NCBI RefSeq assembly: GCF_011067745.1
Contig: NZ_JAAMPJ010000005.1
Location: 526,965-590,964, forward strand
DNA from: Lentzea alba
GTDB taxonomy: Bacteria; Actinomycetota; Actinomycetes; Mycobacteriales; Pseudonocardiaceae
DNA: 64,000 nucleotides
Reading direction: 5' to 3'
A program made the translations under genes and the position numbers. Positions 41,620 through 49,731 of the stretch are shown here, one piece after another (the stretch's first letter is position 1; the number at the start of each line of letters is the position of its first letter). A model generated the notes under the pieces. The model was not told the origin of the DNA. It was given only the letters and a program-made list of their open reading frames with translations, and did not search any database.

Positions 41620-42735
41620 GTGACGGTGACAGGCGAAGCCGTGCGGCTGCTGAACAGCTTCGGTCACCGCTATGCCGCCGCCGTGCGCGTCGCGACCCTG
41701 CCGCCCATCGCGGCGATCGCACTGCTGCGAGCCTCGACCGACGAGTTCGCGGCCACAGCGCTGACGGTTGCCGTCGCCGTGATCTGGACGTGCGTGCAGG
41801 GATGGCTGCGCCGGACGGTCACCGTGCCGGTCGCTTCGGATGTCGTCGTGCTGCTGGGTTTGTGCCTGAGCGTCTTCTGGACCGGCGCGGTGGAGGACAA
41901 CAACACCGCGTGGCTTCGACTGCTGGTCACGTTCGCGTGCGTGACCTGGCAGTGGCACACCGCACCGCTGCCCGGCATCATCGCCGCACTGGTCACCGGC
42001 GGCTCGATGCTCGTCATCTTCGCGCTGGCCGGACAGGGCCCGACCTCGTCGCTGCTGTGGGTGCCGGTCATGGCGGTCATGTCCCGGGCGGCCTGGACGG
42101 TCATCACCCGCTCTGCCGAACGAGCCGACCGGGTGGCCGCCGAGGCCGAACGGGCGCGCCGCGAGTCCGCTGTGGTGGCGGCCGTGCGCGCCGAGGAACG
42201 TGAGCTCGCGAACTCCCTGCACGACACGGCGGCCACCACGTTGCTGATGGTCGGCACCGGGCAGGTTCCGGCGGGGGCGAGTTGGCTGGCCCCGCAGGCC
42301 CGCCGCGACCTGGCCCGGTTGCGGTCCTCCGCCGGTGGGCGCCGACCGGACCAAGCCGATCTCGTCGACCTGCTGCGCGCCGGCCTCGACGCCGGCCACC
42401 TGACCGTCGAGCTCGACGCACCGCGCACGCTGCCGTTGCCGTTCGACGTGGCGAACGCGATCACCGGTGCGATCGGGGAAGCCCTCAACAACGTGCGCCG
42501 CCACGCCGGGACGGACCGGGCGCTCGTTCGGCTGCACGGCGGCCCGAGCGCAGTGCGGGTCGAGATCTCCGACGACGGCAAGGGATTCGCTGTCGGCGAC
42601 GATGCGTCGACCTCCCGGCGTGGGCTCCGTGAGTCCGTGCACGGCCGGATGGAACACGTCGGCGGCGTGGCCACGATCATCTCGGCGGAGGGAGCGGGCA
42701 CGGTGGTGCGGCTCGAGTGGCGGTCCGATGAGTGA
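41620..42735 (+). CDS. Membrane sensor histidine kinase, first of a three-gene set
   Basis: A 371-residue kinase. About five hydrophobic segments occupy residues 20-160, followed by a dimerisation helix with the phosphoacceptor-like ELANSLHDTAATTLLMVGTG and a HATPase_c domain (IGEALNNVRRHAGT as N box, ISDDGKGF as G1 box, GLRESVHGRMEHVGG as lid). All kinase boxes are present. The start is GTG 41620, or a GTG six bases later. It overlaps the following pseudokinase gene by eight bases. No extracellular sensor domain is seen. The 199-nt upstream gap (41421-41619) is AT-richer than its surroundings and holds the divergent promoters. Confidence 0.85.
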   Translation: MTVTGEAVRLLNSFGHRYAAAVRVATLPPIAAIALLRASTDEFAATALTVAVAVIWTCVQGWLRRTVTVPVASDVVVLLGLCLSVFWTGAVEDNNTAWLRLLVTFACVTWQWHTAPLPGIIAALVTGGSMLVIFALAGQGPTSSLLWVPVMAVMSRAAWTVITRSAERADRVAAEAERARRESAVVAAVRAEERELANSLHDTAATTLLMVGTGQVPAGASWLAPQARRDLARLRSSAGGRRPDQADLVDLLRAGLDAGHLTVELDAPRTLPLPFDVANAITGAIGEALNNVRRHAGTDRALVRLHGGPSAVRVEISDDGKGFAVGDDASTSRRGLRESVHGRMEHVGGVATIISAEGAGTVVRLEWRSDE

Positions 42736-43825
42736 CGACGAAACCAGGGCGCAGCTGCAGCGGGGTCTGCGGATCGCCACCCTGATCCTCGCCGTGCTGA
42801 CGGTGGACGTGCTCGGTCTGATCAACCTGGTGCGCGGCCTGGACTCCCACGACTTCCCGGCGGCCCAGTTCGCCGCCTTCGCCGCACTGACCGCGGTGCT
42901 GGTCACCGAGGCGGTGCTGGTCGTGCGGCGGCGACCGTGGCGCACCGGGCGCCGGCTCGCCATCGCCGTGGTGCTCGCCGCGTCCGCGCTGTCGTACCTG
43001 ACCCTGCCGGACGGCAAGACGTCGACCACTGTGGACTGGTTGTTCGGAGCCGCGAACTGGGCCGGGGCCGTGGTGCTGCTCGACCGTCCTTTCAGGACTT
43101 TTCTGGCGTTCCTGATGACGCACGAACTGCTCGCGCTGGCGAACCTGGTGGTGTTCCACGAAGTCAACCGGCCGGCGCTGGTGCGGTTCTCCACGGGCTC
43201 GGTGACCGTGTTGGGGTTGCCACTGCTCATGGCCGTGGTGGCGGCCGTGCTGGGCGGGATCGCCGCCGAAGCCGCCAGGGCCGCCCGTGAGCTCGAACAG
43301 GCACGCACCGCGGAAGCTGCCGCGGCGGCCGCACACCGACGCCGCACCCAGCGGTTCACCGAGTTGAGCGACACGACCGTGCCGCTGCTGACCGGACTCG
43401 CCGACGGGTCGCTCGCGCCGTCGGATCCGGTGGTGCAACGCCGATGCGCCATCGAGGCGGCCCGGATGCGCCGGCTGTTCGCCGAGACGGACACGGTCGC
43501 GAACCCGCTGCTGCACGAACTGCGCCACTGCGCGGAGATCGCGGACCGCAAGGGCGTCGAGGTCGAACTGGACGCGCGTGGTCACTGGCCGACGCCACCG
43601 GTGGCCGTCCGGCGGGACCTGACCGACGCCGCGCTCACCGCACTCGCGACGGCGGGCTCGTGGGCGCGGGTCACCGTGGTCGGCAGCTCCGACTCGGTCT
43701 CGGTCAGCGTGGTCGCGGACTGCGCCGAACACGCGGTGCCGTCACCGGCGACGCCGGACGTGCGGATCGAGATCTTCGGCAACGGCGGAACGGTGTGGAT
43801 GGAGGCCCAGTGGCAGCGGAGCTGA
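42728..43825 (+). CDS. Degenerate kinase-like membrane protein (pseudokinase)
   Basis: A 365-residue protein with the same layout as its neighbour: five or six hydrophobic segments up to residue 185, a coiled helix, then a region in the position of dimerisation and ATPase domains. The phosphoacceptor histidine is missing: the helix reads RRRTQRFTELSDTTVPLLTG, and the N and G boxes are not recognisable (DLTDAALTALATAGSWARV and VVADCAEHAVP). It probably no longer phosphorylates but may sense signals or dimerise with the active kinase. Overlaps of 8 and 16 bases link it to the kinase and to the response regulator. Confidence 0.75.
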   Translation: MSDDETRAQLQRGLRIATLILAVLTVDVLGLINLVRGLDSHDFPAAQFAAFAALTAVLVTEAVLVVRRRPWRTGRRLAIAVVLAASALSYLTLPDGKTSTTVDWLFGAANWAGAVVLLDRPFRTFLAFLMTHELLALANLVVFHEVNRPALVRFSTGSVTVLGLPLLMAVVAAVLGGIAAEAARAARELEQARTAEAAAAAAHRRRTQRFTELSDTTVPLLTGLADGSLAPSDPVVQRRCAIEAARMRRLFAETDTVANPLLHELRHCAEIADRKGVEVELDARGHWPTPPVAVRRDLTDAALTALATAGSWARVTVVGSSDSVSVSVVADCAEHAVPSPATPDVRIEIFGNGGTVWMEAQWQRS

Positions 43826-44478
43826 TCACGGCGGTGATCGTGGACGACCACGCGGCGATCGCGGCGGGCGTGCGGTACTGGTGCGAGCAGGCCGATCCGC
43901 CGATCCGGCTGCTCGACGCGGGCGACCGCCTCGCCGGCGTGTGGACCGGCGAGGGCGCCGACGCCGACGTGGTGATCTTCGACCTGGAGCTGGTGCCCGG
44001 CAAACCGGACTTCGGCGAGCTCCGCCGGCTCGTCGACAGCGGCCGGCGCGTGGTCGTGTACTCGCAGCACGCCGACAACGCCACGGCGATCAAATGCATC
44101 GACCTCGGCGCGTTGGCGTATCTGACCAAACGCGAAGGCCCCGAGCACCTCGTCCCCGCCGTCCGAGTCGCCGCCCAGGGCCGGGGCTACACCGCGCCCT
44201 CGCTGTCCGGTGCGCTCGCCGCCGACGACACCCCGGACCGGCCGCGCCTGTCGCCGCGCGAGGCCGAGGTGCTGCGGGCGTGGTTCGCCTCGTCCTCCAA
44301 GGAACTCGTCGCCGCGAAGCTCCACATCACCGCGAAGACCGTCGACACCTACATCGCCAGGGTCCGGGTGAAGTACGCCAACGTCGGACGAGCCGCGAGC
44401 ACCAAGAGCGAACTCATCACCCGAGCACTCGACGACGGCGTCATCACCCTGGCCGAGCTGAACGAGACCACACCGTAG
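43810..44478 (+). CDS. Response regulator with LuxR-type HTH
   Basis: A 222-residue regulator translated from GTG 43810 with GGAGG just upstream. The receiver domain has AVIVDDHAAIAAGVRYW, phosphoacceptor D58 in DVVIFDLEL, and the lysine in AYLTKREGPEH. The C-terminal HTH (LSPREAEVLRAWFASSSKEL and HITAKTVDTYIARVRVKYANVG) is NarL-like. It is the output of the kinase/pseudokinase operon. The convergent SARP gene ends four bases away. Targets are unknown. Confidence 0.88.
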   Translation: MAAELITAVIVDDHAAIAAGVRYWCEQADPPIRLLDAGDRLAGVWTGEGADADVVIFDLELVPGKPDFGELRRLVDSGRRVVVYSQHADNATAIKCIDLGALAYLTKREGPEHLVPAVRVAAQGRGYTAPSLSGALAADDTPDRPRLSPREAEVLRAWFASSSKELVAAKLHITAKTVDTYIARVRVKYANVGRAASTKSELITRALDDGVITLAELNETTP

Positions 44479-44481
44479 GCG

Positions 44482-45249
44482 TCACCCAGCTCGCCCGAGG
44501 ACAGCACTCGGCACCGGTTCGGGAAAGGCGCCGGTGAGCACACAGCGGTGCAGCTCGCGCAGCACCGCCCCCGGCTCCAGGCCGAGCTCGGACACCAGGG
44601 CGTGGCGCGCCCGGCGGTACACGTCCAACGCCTCCGACCGGCGACCGGCGCGGTACAGCGCGGTCATCAGCAGCTCGTGCAACCGCTCCCGCAGCGGATG
44701 TTCCCTGGCCAGACCGGAAAGCTCACCGATGACCGCCTCGTGCAGACCGCACGCCAGCTCCGCCTGGTGCAGCGACTCGATCGCGGCGAGGCGGTGCTCG
44801 GCCAGCCGACGCCCCCAGTCGGCGAGCACCGGCACCTCCACGCCGGCGAACGGCTCCCCGCGCCACAACGCCATCGCCGACCGCAACAGCCCGATCGCCC
44901 GCTGCGGCTCCCGTTCCGTCGCCGCCGCACCCGCTTTGACCAGCACCGCGAACCGTTCCGCGTCGACCTCCTCCGGCCGGGCCCGCAACTGGTAGCCCGC
45001 GGCTCCGAACGACAACCGATCCGGCGCACCGAGCGCCGCACGCAGCCGATGCACGTGCAGCTGCAACTTCTGCGGCGCCCGCGGATCCCGCTGCTCTCCC
45101 CACAGCGCGTCCGTCAGCACGTCCACCGGCACCGGCCGCCCGGCGCGGACCAGCAGCACGCCGAGCAGCACCCGCCGCAACCGGCCGGCCAGCACCTCGA
45201 CCCGGTCGGCGCGCCGGACCTCCATCTCCCCCAACACCCGGAACTCCAT
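44482..45249 (-). CDS. SARP-family regulator (winged helix plus BTAD only)
   Basis: A 255-residue SARP: OmpR-type winged helix (GRPVPVDVLTDALWGEQ, QKLQLHVHRLRAAL) and a bacterial transcriptional activation domain (LLRSAMALWRGEPFAGVEV, LMTALYRAGRRSEALDVYRRARHAL). It lacks the NB-ARC and TPR parts seen in the large AfsR-type protein elsewhere in this window, so it resembles DnrI/ActII-ORF4-like pathway activators. No biosynthetic cluster lies nearby. GGGGGAGGGG precedes the ATG. Confidence 0.88.
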   Translation of the reverse strand: MEFRVLGEMEVRRADRVEVLAGRLRRVLLGVLLVRAGRPVPVDVLTDALWGEQRDPRAPQKLQLHVHRLRAALGAPDRLSFGAAGYQLRARPEEVDAERFAVLVKAGAAATEREPQRAIGLLRSAMALWRGEPFAGVEVPVLADWGRRLAEHRLAAIESLHQAELACGLHEAVIGELSGLAREHPLRERLHELLMTALYRAGRRSEALDVYRRARHALVSELGLEPGAVLRELHRCVLTGAFPEPVPSAVLGRAG

Positions 45250-45346
45250 GCCCCTCCCCCTTCGGTGACTCCATCACAGCCGCCCGGACCGGCCGGGACT
45301 GTCAGGCGTTCACCGGACACCGCTCAACGCCACCAACGCGGGCAGC

Positions 45347-45394
45347 ACCACGGACGATCCACCAGGGGGGCACTCCTGGTGGATCGGCCGTGGT
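45347..45394 (-). terminator. Long hairpin terminator
   Basis: Twenty-base arms at 45347-45366 and 45375-45394 with a single mismatch (A45354/G45387) and an 8-nt loop. The core is CGATCCACCAGG/CCTGGTGGATCG. It is the likely terminator of the small secreted-protein gene read leftwards, upstream of the SARP gene. Confidence 0.85.
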
Positions 45395-45425
45395 CTGGCT
45401 GCTGCCGGTGTCCCGGCCCTGCTCA

Positions 45426-45788
45426 TCAGGCGAAGTCGGTCGACCAGGCCGAGCACTTGTCGGGAAGGTTGTTGACGTTCACGCACGCCTTGTACTCGAC
45501 CTTGGAGCCTTCGGCGAAGTCCTTGTCGTACGAGCCGCTCTTGTTGCATCCGCCGCTGAAGTCGATCCGGTTCTCGGAGCCACCGCGGAGCTTGTACACG
45601 AGGTACACGCTGTAGCCGTCGCACTTGTTGTCGTACAGCTTGAAGACCTCACCGTCCGAAGTGAACGTCGCCTTGGCGCCGGCACTGGTGTTGGCGCTGC
45701 TGTCCGCGTGCGCCGCCGGCGCGACCATCGCCGCACCACCAATGGCGAGCGCGAGAGCGCCGAGCGTGAGAGCCGCCTTCTTGACCAT
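45426..45788 (-). CDS. Small secreted protein of unknown function
   Basis: A 120-residue exported protein with a signal peptide (AALTLGALALAIGGAAMVAPAAHA). The mature part has four cysteines (NKCDGY, SGGCNKSG, YKACVNVNN, PDKCSAW), a tyrosine-rich strand YSVYLVYKLRGG and an acidic-to-basic mix, in the style of small actinobacterial secreted disulfide proteins. No family is recognised. GGAGG is nine bases before the ATG. It has its own strong terminator. Confidence 0.75.
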   Translation of the reverse strand: MVKKAALTLGALALAIGGAAMVAPAAHADSSANTSAGAKATFTSDGEVFKLYDNKCDGYSVYLVYKLRGGSENRIDFSGGCNKSGSYDKDFAEGSKVEYKACVNVNNLPDKCSAWSTDFA

Positions 45789-45951
45789 GTCGTACAACCT
45801 CCGAGTTGTTCGATGTCCTTCGACCCGCATGGCCGATGACATGGCAAGACTCTCGGCGGCACTTTCGCCGGACTTTCGCAACGATGAAAGCGTCGGCCCA
45901 CGTGGACTGTCGCTCGGCCGCAGGTTGCGTCCGTGAGGGTGGAATCACTGG

Positions 45952-45983
45952 TTCACTACTTCACTAGTGAAAGGTGCTACCTT
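45952..45983 (+). promoter_or_regulatory. YtrA-type GntR operator and promoter of the ABC operon
   Basis: TTCACTAC (45952-45959) is followed immediately by the palindrome TTCACTAGTGAA (45960-45971), and then a -10-like TACCTT (45978-45983) about 30 bases before the ATG. The operator overlaps the expected -35 region. The YtrA-like regulator encoded in this operon is the likely repressor. Confidence 0.6.
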
Positions 45984-46014
45984 CGCCGCAGCCGACGACG
46001 AAGAGGAGACGGCC

Positions 46015-46761
46015 ATGAACTTGCAAAGACGGCCTGACCAGGTACTTCCGGTCGTAGCCGAAGGCCTGGGCAAGAAGTACCGCAGAGGCTGGGCCCTGCG
46101 AGAGACGTCCCTGGTGATCCCGGGCAACCGGGTCGTGGCCCTCGTCGGGCCGAACGGTGCCGGCAAGAGCACGCTGATGGGGCTGATCACCGGGTTGCTG
46201 CGTCCGACGACCGGCGCGATCGCCGTCTTCGGCGACCGTCCGGCGGGCAGGGGCCTGCACCCCGCGGTGTCCTACCTGGCCCAGCAGAAGCCGCTGTACC
46301 CGCAGTTCACCGTGACCGAGACGCTGACGTTCGGGGCGCGGACCAACCCCACCTGGGACCAGCGCTACGCCGAGCACCTGATCGCACAGGCGGGGGTGCC
46401 GATGGGCGCGAAGGTGGGCACCCTGTCCGGCGGACAACGCACCCGCGTTGCTTTGGCGCTGGCCCTGGGCAAGCGTCCGGGCCTGCTGCTGCTCGACGAG
46501 CCGCTGGCCGATCTGGACCCGCTCGCCCGCGAGGCCGTGCTGCGCACGCTGCTCACCGAGGCGAGGAGCCAGGGCATCACCGTGGTGTTGTCCTCACACG
46601 TGCTGGCAGAACTGGAAGGCGTGTGCGACCACCTCGTCCTGCTCCACAAAGGACGGATCCTGCTGGCCGGCGACGTGAGCCGGCTCAGCGCGAACGGCGT
46701 TCCACTCGGCGAACTGGCACTCCGCCACATGCGCGCGGCAGCACAGGGGGAAGCAGCATGA
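46015..46761 (+). CDS. ABC transporter ATPase (YtrB-like)
   Basis: A 248-residue ATP-binding subunit with Walker A GPNGAGKST, signature LSGGQ, and Walker B LLLLDEPLADLDPLA. It energises export, or a drug-sensing ABC system, with the permease whose gene follows at an ATGA overlap. Two further genes (GntR regulator, second ATPase) complete the operon. ATG 46015 has GAGGAG upstream. YtrA-type systems are induced by cell-wall antibiotics in Bacillus; a similar role here is inferred only. Confidence 0.92.
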   Translation: MNLQRRPDQVLPVVAEGLGKKYRRGWALRETSLVIPGNRVVALVGPNGAGKSTLMGLITGLLRPTTGAIAVFGDRPAGRGLHPAVSYLAQQKPLYPQFTVTETLTFGARTNPTWDQRYAEHLIAQAGVPMGAKVGTLSGGQRTRVALALALGKRPGLLLLDEPLADLDPLAREAVLRTLLTEARSQGITVVLSSHVLAELEGVCDHLVLLHKGRILLAGDVSRLSANGVPLGELALRHMRAAAQGEAA

Positions 46762-47753
46762 TCTGGGCCTCGTGGCGGCAGCAACGCCTGCAACTGATCA
46801 CTTTGCTCGGCCTGCTGGTCGTCGGCGTGGGCGCCATCGCCCTGCTGCGCTCGAGCATGCTCGACAGCATCACCTCGTCGCAGCTCACCGCCTGCGTGAC
46901 ACAGCCCCTGCAGGACTGCGCGGTGCCCGAAGCGGCGAAGGCCTTCCAGGAGGAGTGGTCGAACCCGCTGGACATGGCGCGGCTGCTGATCATCTGCGTC
47001 CCCGCCCTGATCGGCGTCTTCATCGGGGCACCCCTGTTCGCCCGGGAACTGGAACAGGGCACGTACGTGCTCGCCTTCACCCAGTCGGTGAGCCGCACCC
47101 GGTGGATGCTCAGCAAGCTGGTCATCGCGCTGGTGCCGGCGTTGGTCGTGTTGATCGCGCTGCAGTACCTGGTCACGTGGTGGCTGTCCGCGGCAGGCAC
47201 GCTGGGGCCGTTGAAGAACGGTGCGTTCACGGCCCTGAACTTCGGCATCGCGCACGCCTCACCGGTCGGCTACGCGCTGTTCGCCTTCGCGCTCGGCACC
47301 TTCCTCGGTGTGGTGTCCCGCCGCACCCTGGTGGCGATGACCGCGGGGCTCGGTGCGTTCGTCGTCGTGCGCTTCGCCTTGTCCGGCCTCGTGAACAGCC
47401 TGGTTCCCACCCAGCGCGTGGAGGGCACGCCCGACCGGCAGCTGACCGTGCACGAGGACGGCAGCCTTGTGCTGGCCGACGGCTATCTCGACACCGCCGG
47501 GCAACCGGTCCCCGAGGACGAGGTCAACGCGCTGATCCAGGCCTGCAAGACGACGCCGGCCGGGGCGGGAACACCGGAGTCGCAACAGGAGTTCCTGGCG
47601 TGCCTGCCGAAGTCCGGTCTCGCCAAGCAGTACGCGGACGTCATCGGAGAAAGTCAGGCCTGGCAGGTACACCTGGCCGACGTGGCGATCTTCGGCGGCC
47701 TCGCCGTGCTGCTGCTGGCCGGTACCGCCTGGGTGCTGCGGCGCCAGAACTGA
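46758..47753 (+). CDS. ABC transporter permease
   Basis: A 331-residue permease with about six transmembrane segments in two clusters and a long extracytoplasmic loop near residues 210-300 with three cysteines. It contains ELEQGTYVLAFTQSVSRTRWMLSKLVIALVPAL, the motif common to ABC-2-type YtrC-like permeases. It overlaps the first ATPase by four bases. It is the only permease in the four-gene set, and both ATPases may work with it. Confidence 0.88.
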   Translation: MIWASWRQQRLQLITLLGLLVVGVGAIALLRSSMLDSITSSQLTACVTQPLQDCAVPEAAKAFQEEWSNPLDMARLLIICVPALIGVFIGAPLFARELEQGTYVLAFTQSVSRTRWMLSKLVIALVPALVVLIALQYLVTWWLSAAGTLGPLKNGAFTALNFGIAHASPVGYALFAFALGTFLGVVSRRTLVAMTAGLGAFVVVRFALSGLVNSLVPTQRVEGTPDRQLTVHEDGSLVLADGYLDTAGQPVPEDEVNALIQACKTTPAGAGTPESQQEFLACLPKSGLAKQYADVIGESQAWQVHLADVAIFGGLAVLLLAGTAWVLRRQN

Positions 47754-47786
47754 GCGTTGCGGAGGCTCTGAGCTGGGGGAGCACCT

Positions 47787-48197
47787 ATGCTGACCGATGT
47801 GATCGAGTTCCGGATCGACCGGCGTTCCGGGGTCTCCACCTACGTGCAGATCATCCAGCAGGTCAAACAAGCCATGCGACTGGGACTGCTGAACCCCGGT
47901 GACCGGCTGCCGTCGGCGCGGGAGGTGGTGGAGGCGACCGCCATCAACCCCAACACCGTGCTCAAGGCCTATCGCGAGCTGGAACGGGACGGACTGGCGC
48001 AGGGCCGTCGCGGTCTGGGCACCTTCGTGACCAAGTCGCTGTCCTCCGAAGCCACCACCGGTGACGACGCGCCGCTGCGGCAGGAACTGTCCGGCTGGAT
48101 GGACCGCGCCCAGCAGAGCGGCCTCGTCGTCGAGGACGTGGACGCTCTCTACGTGGCGGTCCGCGACGAGCACTACCCCGCCGAGGAACGATCATGA
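47787..48197 (+). CDS. GntR-family regulator, YtrA type
   Basis: A 136-residue YtrA-like repressor: a winged helix near residues 20-85 (IIQQVKQAMRLGLLNPGDRLPSAREVVEATAINPNTVLKAYREL) followed by a short helical tail. It lies inside the ABC operon, as is typical of this family, and should repress the palindrome upstream of the first ATPase until drug or stress relieves it. GGGGGAG precedes the ATG. Its stop overlaps the second ATPase by four bases. Confidence 0.92.
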   Translation: MLTDVIEFRIDRRSGVSTYVQIIQQVKQAMRLGLLNPGDRLPSAREVVEATAINPNTVLKAYRELERDGLAQGRRGLGTFVTKSLSSEATTGDDAPLRQELSGWMDRAQQSGLVVEDVDALYVAVRDEHYPAEERS

Positions 48198-49060
48198 ACT
48201 CGTTGACCGCCACCGCCGTGGGCAAGCGATACCGCGCCCGCTGGGCGGTCCGCGACTGCGGTTTCGCCATCCCCGAGGGCAAGGTCGTCGCTCTGGTCGG
48301 CCCGAACGGCGCGGGCAAGAGCACCCTGCTGCGCATGGCCGCGGGCCTGTCCCGCCCGACGACCGGTGAGCTGAAGGTGTTCGGCACCCCGGTGCAGGGG
48401 CGCATCCATCCGGACGTCGCGTTCCTGGCACAGGAGCGACCGCTCTACCACGACCTGACGGTGCGCGAACTGGTGCGCCTCTGCGCCGCCATGAACGACC
48501 GCTGGTCCACCGAGCGGGTCCGCGAGGTGCTCGGACTGCAGGCGGGCGTGGACCACAACGCGAAGGTCGGCAGCCTGTCCGGGGGTGGCCGGACCCAGGT
48601 GGCCATCGCACTCGCACTCGGACGGCTCCCCCGGCTGCTGCTCCTGGACGAACCGCTGGCCGACCTGGATCCCCTGGCCCGCGACGAGACGTTGCGGATC
48701 ATCATGACCGAGGTCGCCGACCGCGGCACCACGGTGGTCATGTCCTCGCATCTGCTGAGCGACCTGCACGAGGTGTGCGACCACATCCTGCTGATCGACG
48801 AAGGCCGGGTCCAGGTCGACGGTGACATCCAGGAAGTCCTGGCGCGGCACCGGATCCTGGTGGGCCCGGCCGCCGGCGAGTCCACTGTGGAGGGAACGCT
48901 GATCAGCGCGACCCGCACCGAGCGCCAGTCCACCCTGCTGCTGCGGGAGGCCGAGCCGGCACCGCGGGGCTGGGCGAGCACCGAACCCGATCTGGAATCG
49001 TTGGTGATGGGTTATCTGCGGGCGTCGCGCGAAAGGCGTAATTCGGCCCAGCACAAATAG
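48194..49060 (+). CDS. Second ABC transporter ATPase in the YtrA-type operon
   Basis: A 288-residue ATP-binding protein, about 40 residues longer than the first, because of a C-terminal extension (about residues 215-288). It has GPNGAGKST, LLLLDEPLADLDPLA and a variant signature LSGGGRTQVAI in which G replaces Q. No permease follows it. It could heterodimerise with the first ATPase over the single permease or have a regulatory role. ATG 48194 overlaps the GntR stop. Confidence 0.88.
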   Translation: MNSLTATAVGKRYRARWAVRDCGFAIPEGKVVALVGPNGAGKSTLLRMAAGLSRPTTGELKVFGTPVQGRIHPDVAFLAQERPLYHDLTVRELVRLCAAMNDRWSTERVREVLGLQAGVDHNAKVGSLSGGGRTQVAIALALGRLPRLLLLDEPLADLDPLARDETLRIIMTEVADRGTTVVMSSHLLSDLHEVCDHILLIDEGRVQVDGDIQEVLARHRILVGPAAGESTVEGTLISATRTERQSTLLLREAEPAPRGWASTEPDLESLVMGYLRASRERRNSAQHK

Positions 49061-49069
49061 CAGCAAAGC

Positions 49070-49109
49070 TGCGGTGGTCCCGCACACCGAAGCGGACGGA
49101 ACCACCGCA
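49070..49109. terminator. Probable bidirectional terminator after the ABC operon
   Basis: Nine-bp arms TGCGGTGGT (49070-49078) and ACCACCGCA (49101-49109) separated by 22 bases, between the ABC operon and a convergent secreted-protein gene. Confidence 0.5.
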
Positions 49110-49129
49110 GGAATTCAACCGGCGAATTG

Positions 49130-49639
49130 TCAGCTGACCGGCGCCATGAGGTCGGTGACCGTCACGAACTCGCCGAGGTCAGACGGCCACGGGAGCTTCA
49201 CCAGGTCGCCCAGTCGCCCCTGACCCGGCAGGTTGAAGATGATCCCGGCAGGCGCAAACCTCTGGCCTCCACGCTTCGTGGTCACGTAGACCGCCGCCTC
49301 GCGGACACCGTCGACCGGCAGTTCGACGTACTTGCCGTTCTGCCCACCGGTGAGACGGGCACCCACGTCGTTGCCGTTGGTGTCGACAAACCGCACGTTG
49401 CTGAGGGTGCCGCCGATCTTGCAGTTGGCACCCTCCTTGGCGGTGAACCTGATCCAGAACAGCTTGTCGGTCTTGCTCGGTGAGTGCGCGTCGTGAGCCT
49501 TCACGTCGATGTGCGCGCTGGTGCACCACACGGGGCCGGCGCTCGGCTGCGCGTTGGCCCCTTGAGCGGCGGACGTGACAGCCAGGACAGCGGCGCCGGC
49601 CAGCACGGCAGCACTCAGCGTCTTTCGAAACGGGTTCAC
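49130..49639 (-). CDS. Secreted DUF4232-like protein
   Basis: A 169-residue exported protein with a signal peptide (TLSAAVLAGAAVLAVTSAAQGANA). The mature part resembles the DUF4232 type: an N-terminal cysteine (PVWCTSAHIDVK), a strand LFWIRFTAKEGANCKIGGTLSNVRF, and TNGNDVGARLTGG. Such secreted domains are abundant in Pseudonocardiaceae and streptomycetes; their role is unknown. GTG 49639 follows CTGGAGAACAT. It ends near the terminator of the ABC operon. Confidence 0.75.
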   Translation of the reverse strand: MNPFRKTLSAAVLAGAAVLAVTSAAQGANAQPSAGPVWCTSAHIDVKAHDAHSPSKTDKLFWIRFTAKEGANCKIGGTLSNVRFVDTNGNDVGARLTGGQNGKYVELPVDGVREAAVYVTTKRGGQRFAPAGIIFNLPGQGRLGDLVKLPWPSDLGEFVTVTDLMAPVS

Positions 49640-49731
49640 ATGTTCTCCAGAACTTTAGCGAGGGGATTTTCCCCTGCACTTTGACAAACGCTCTCAGCGC
49701 ACGCGCGGTTGCTTCGGGAAAGCGCGGACAA

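Noticed and set aside
26281..45249. AfsR-type and SARP regulators as evidence of duplicated loci
   Set aside because: The two share only the winged helix and BTAD, which are widespread, and have no shared neighbours.
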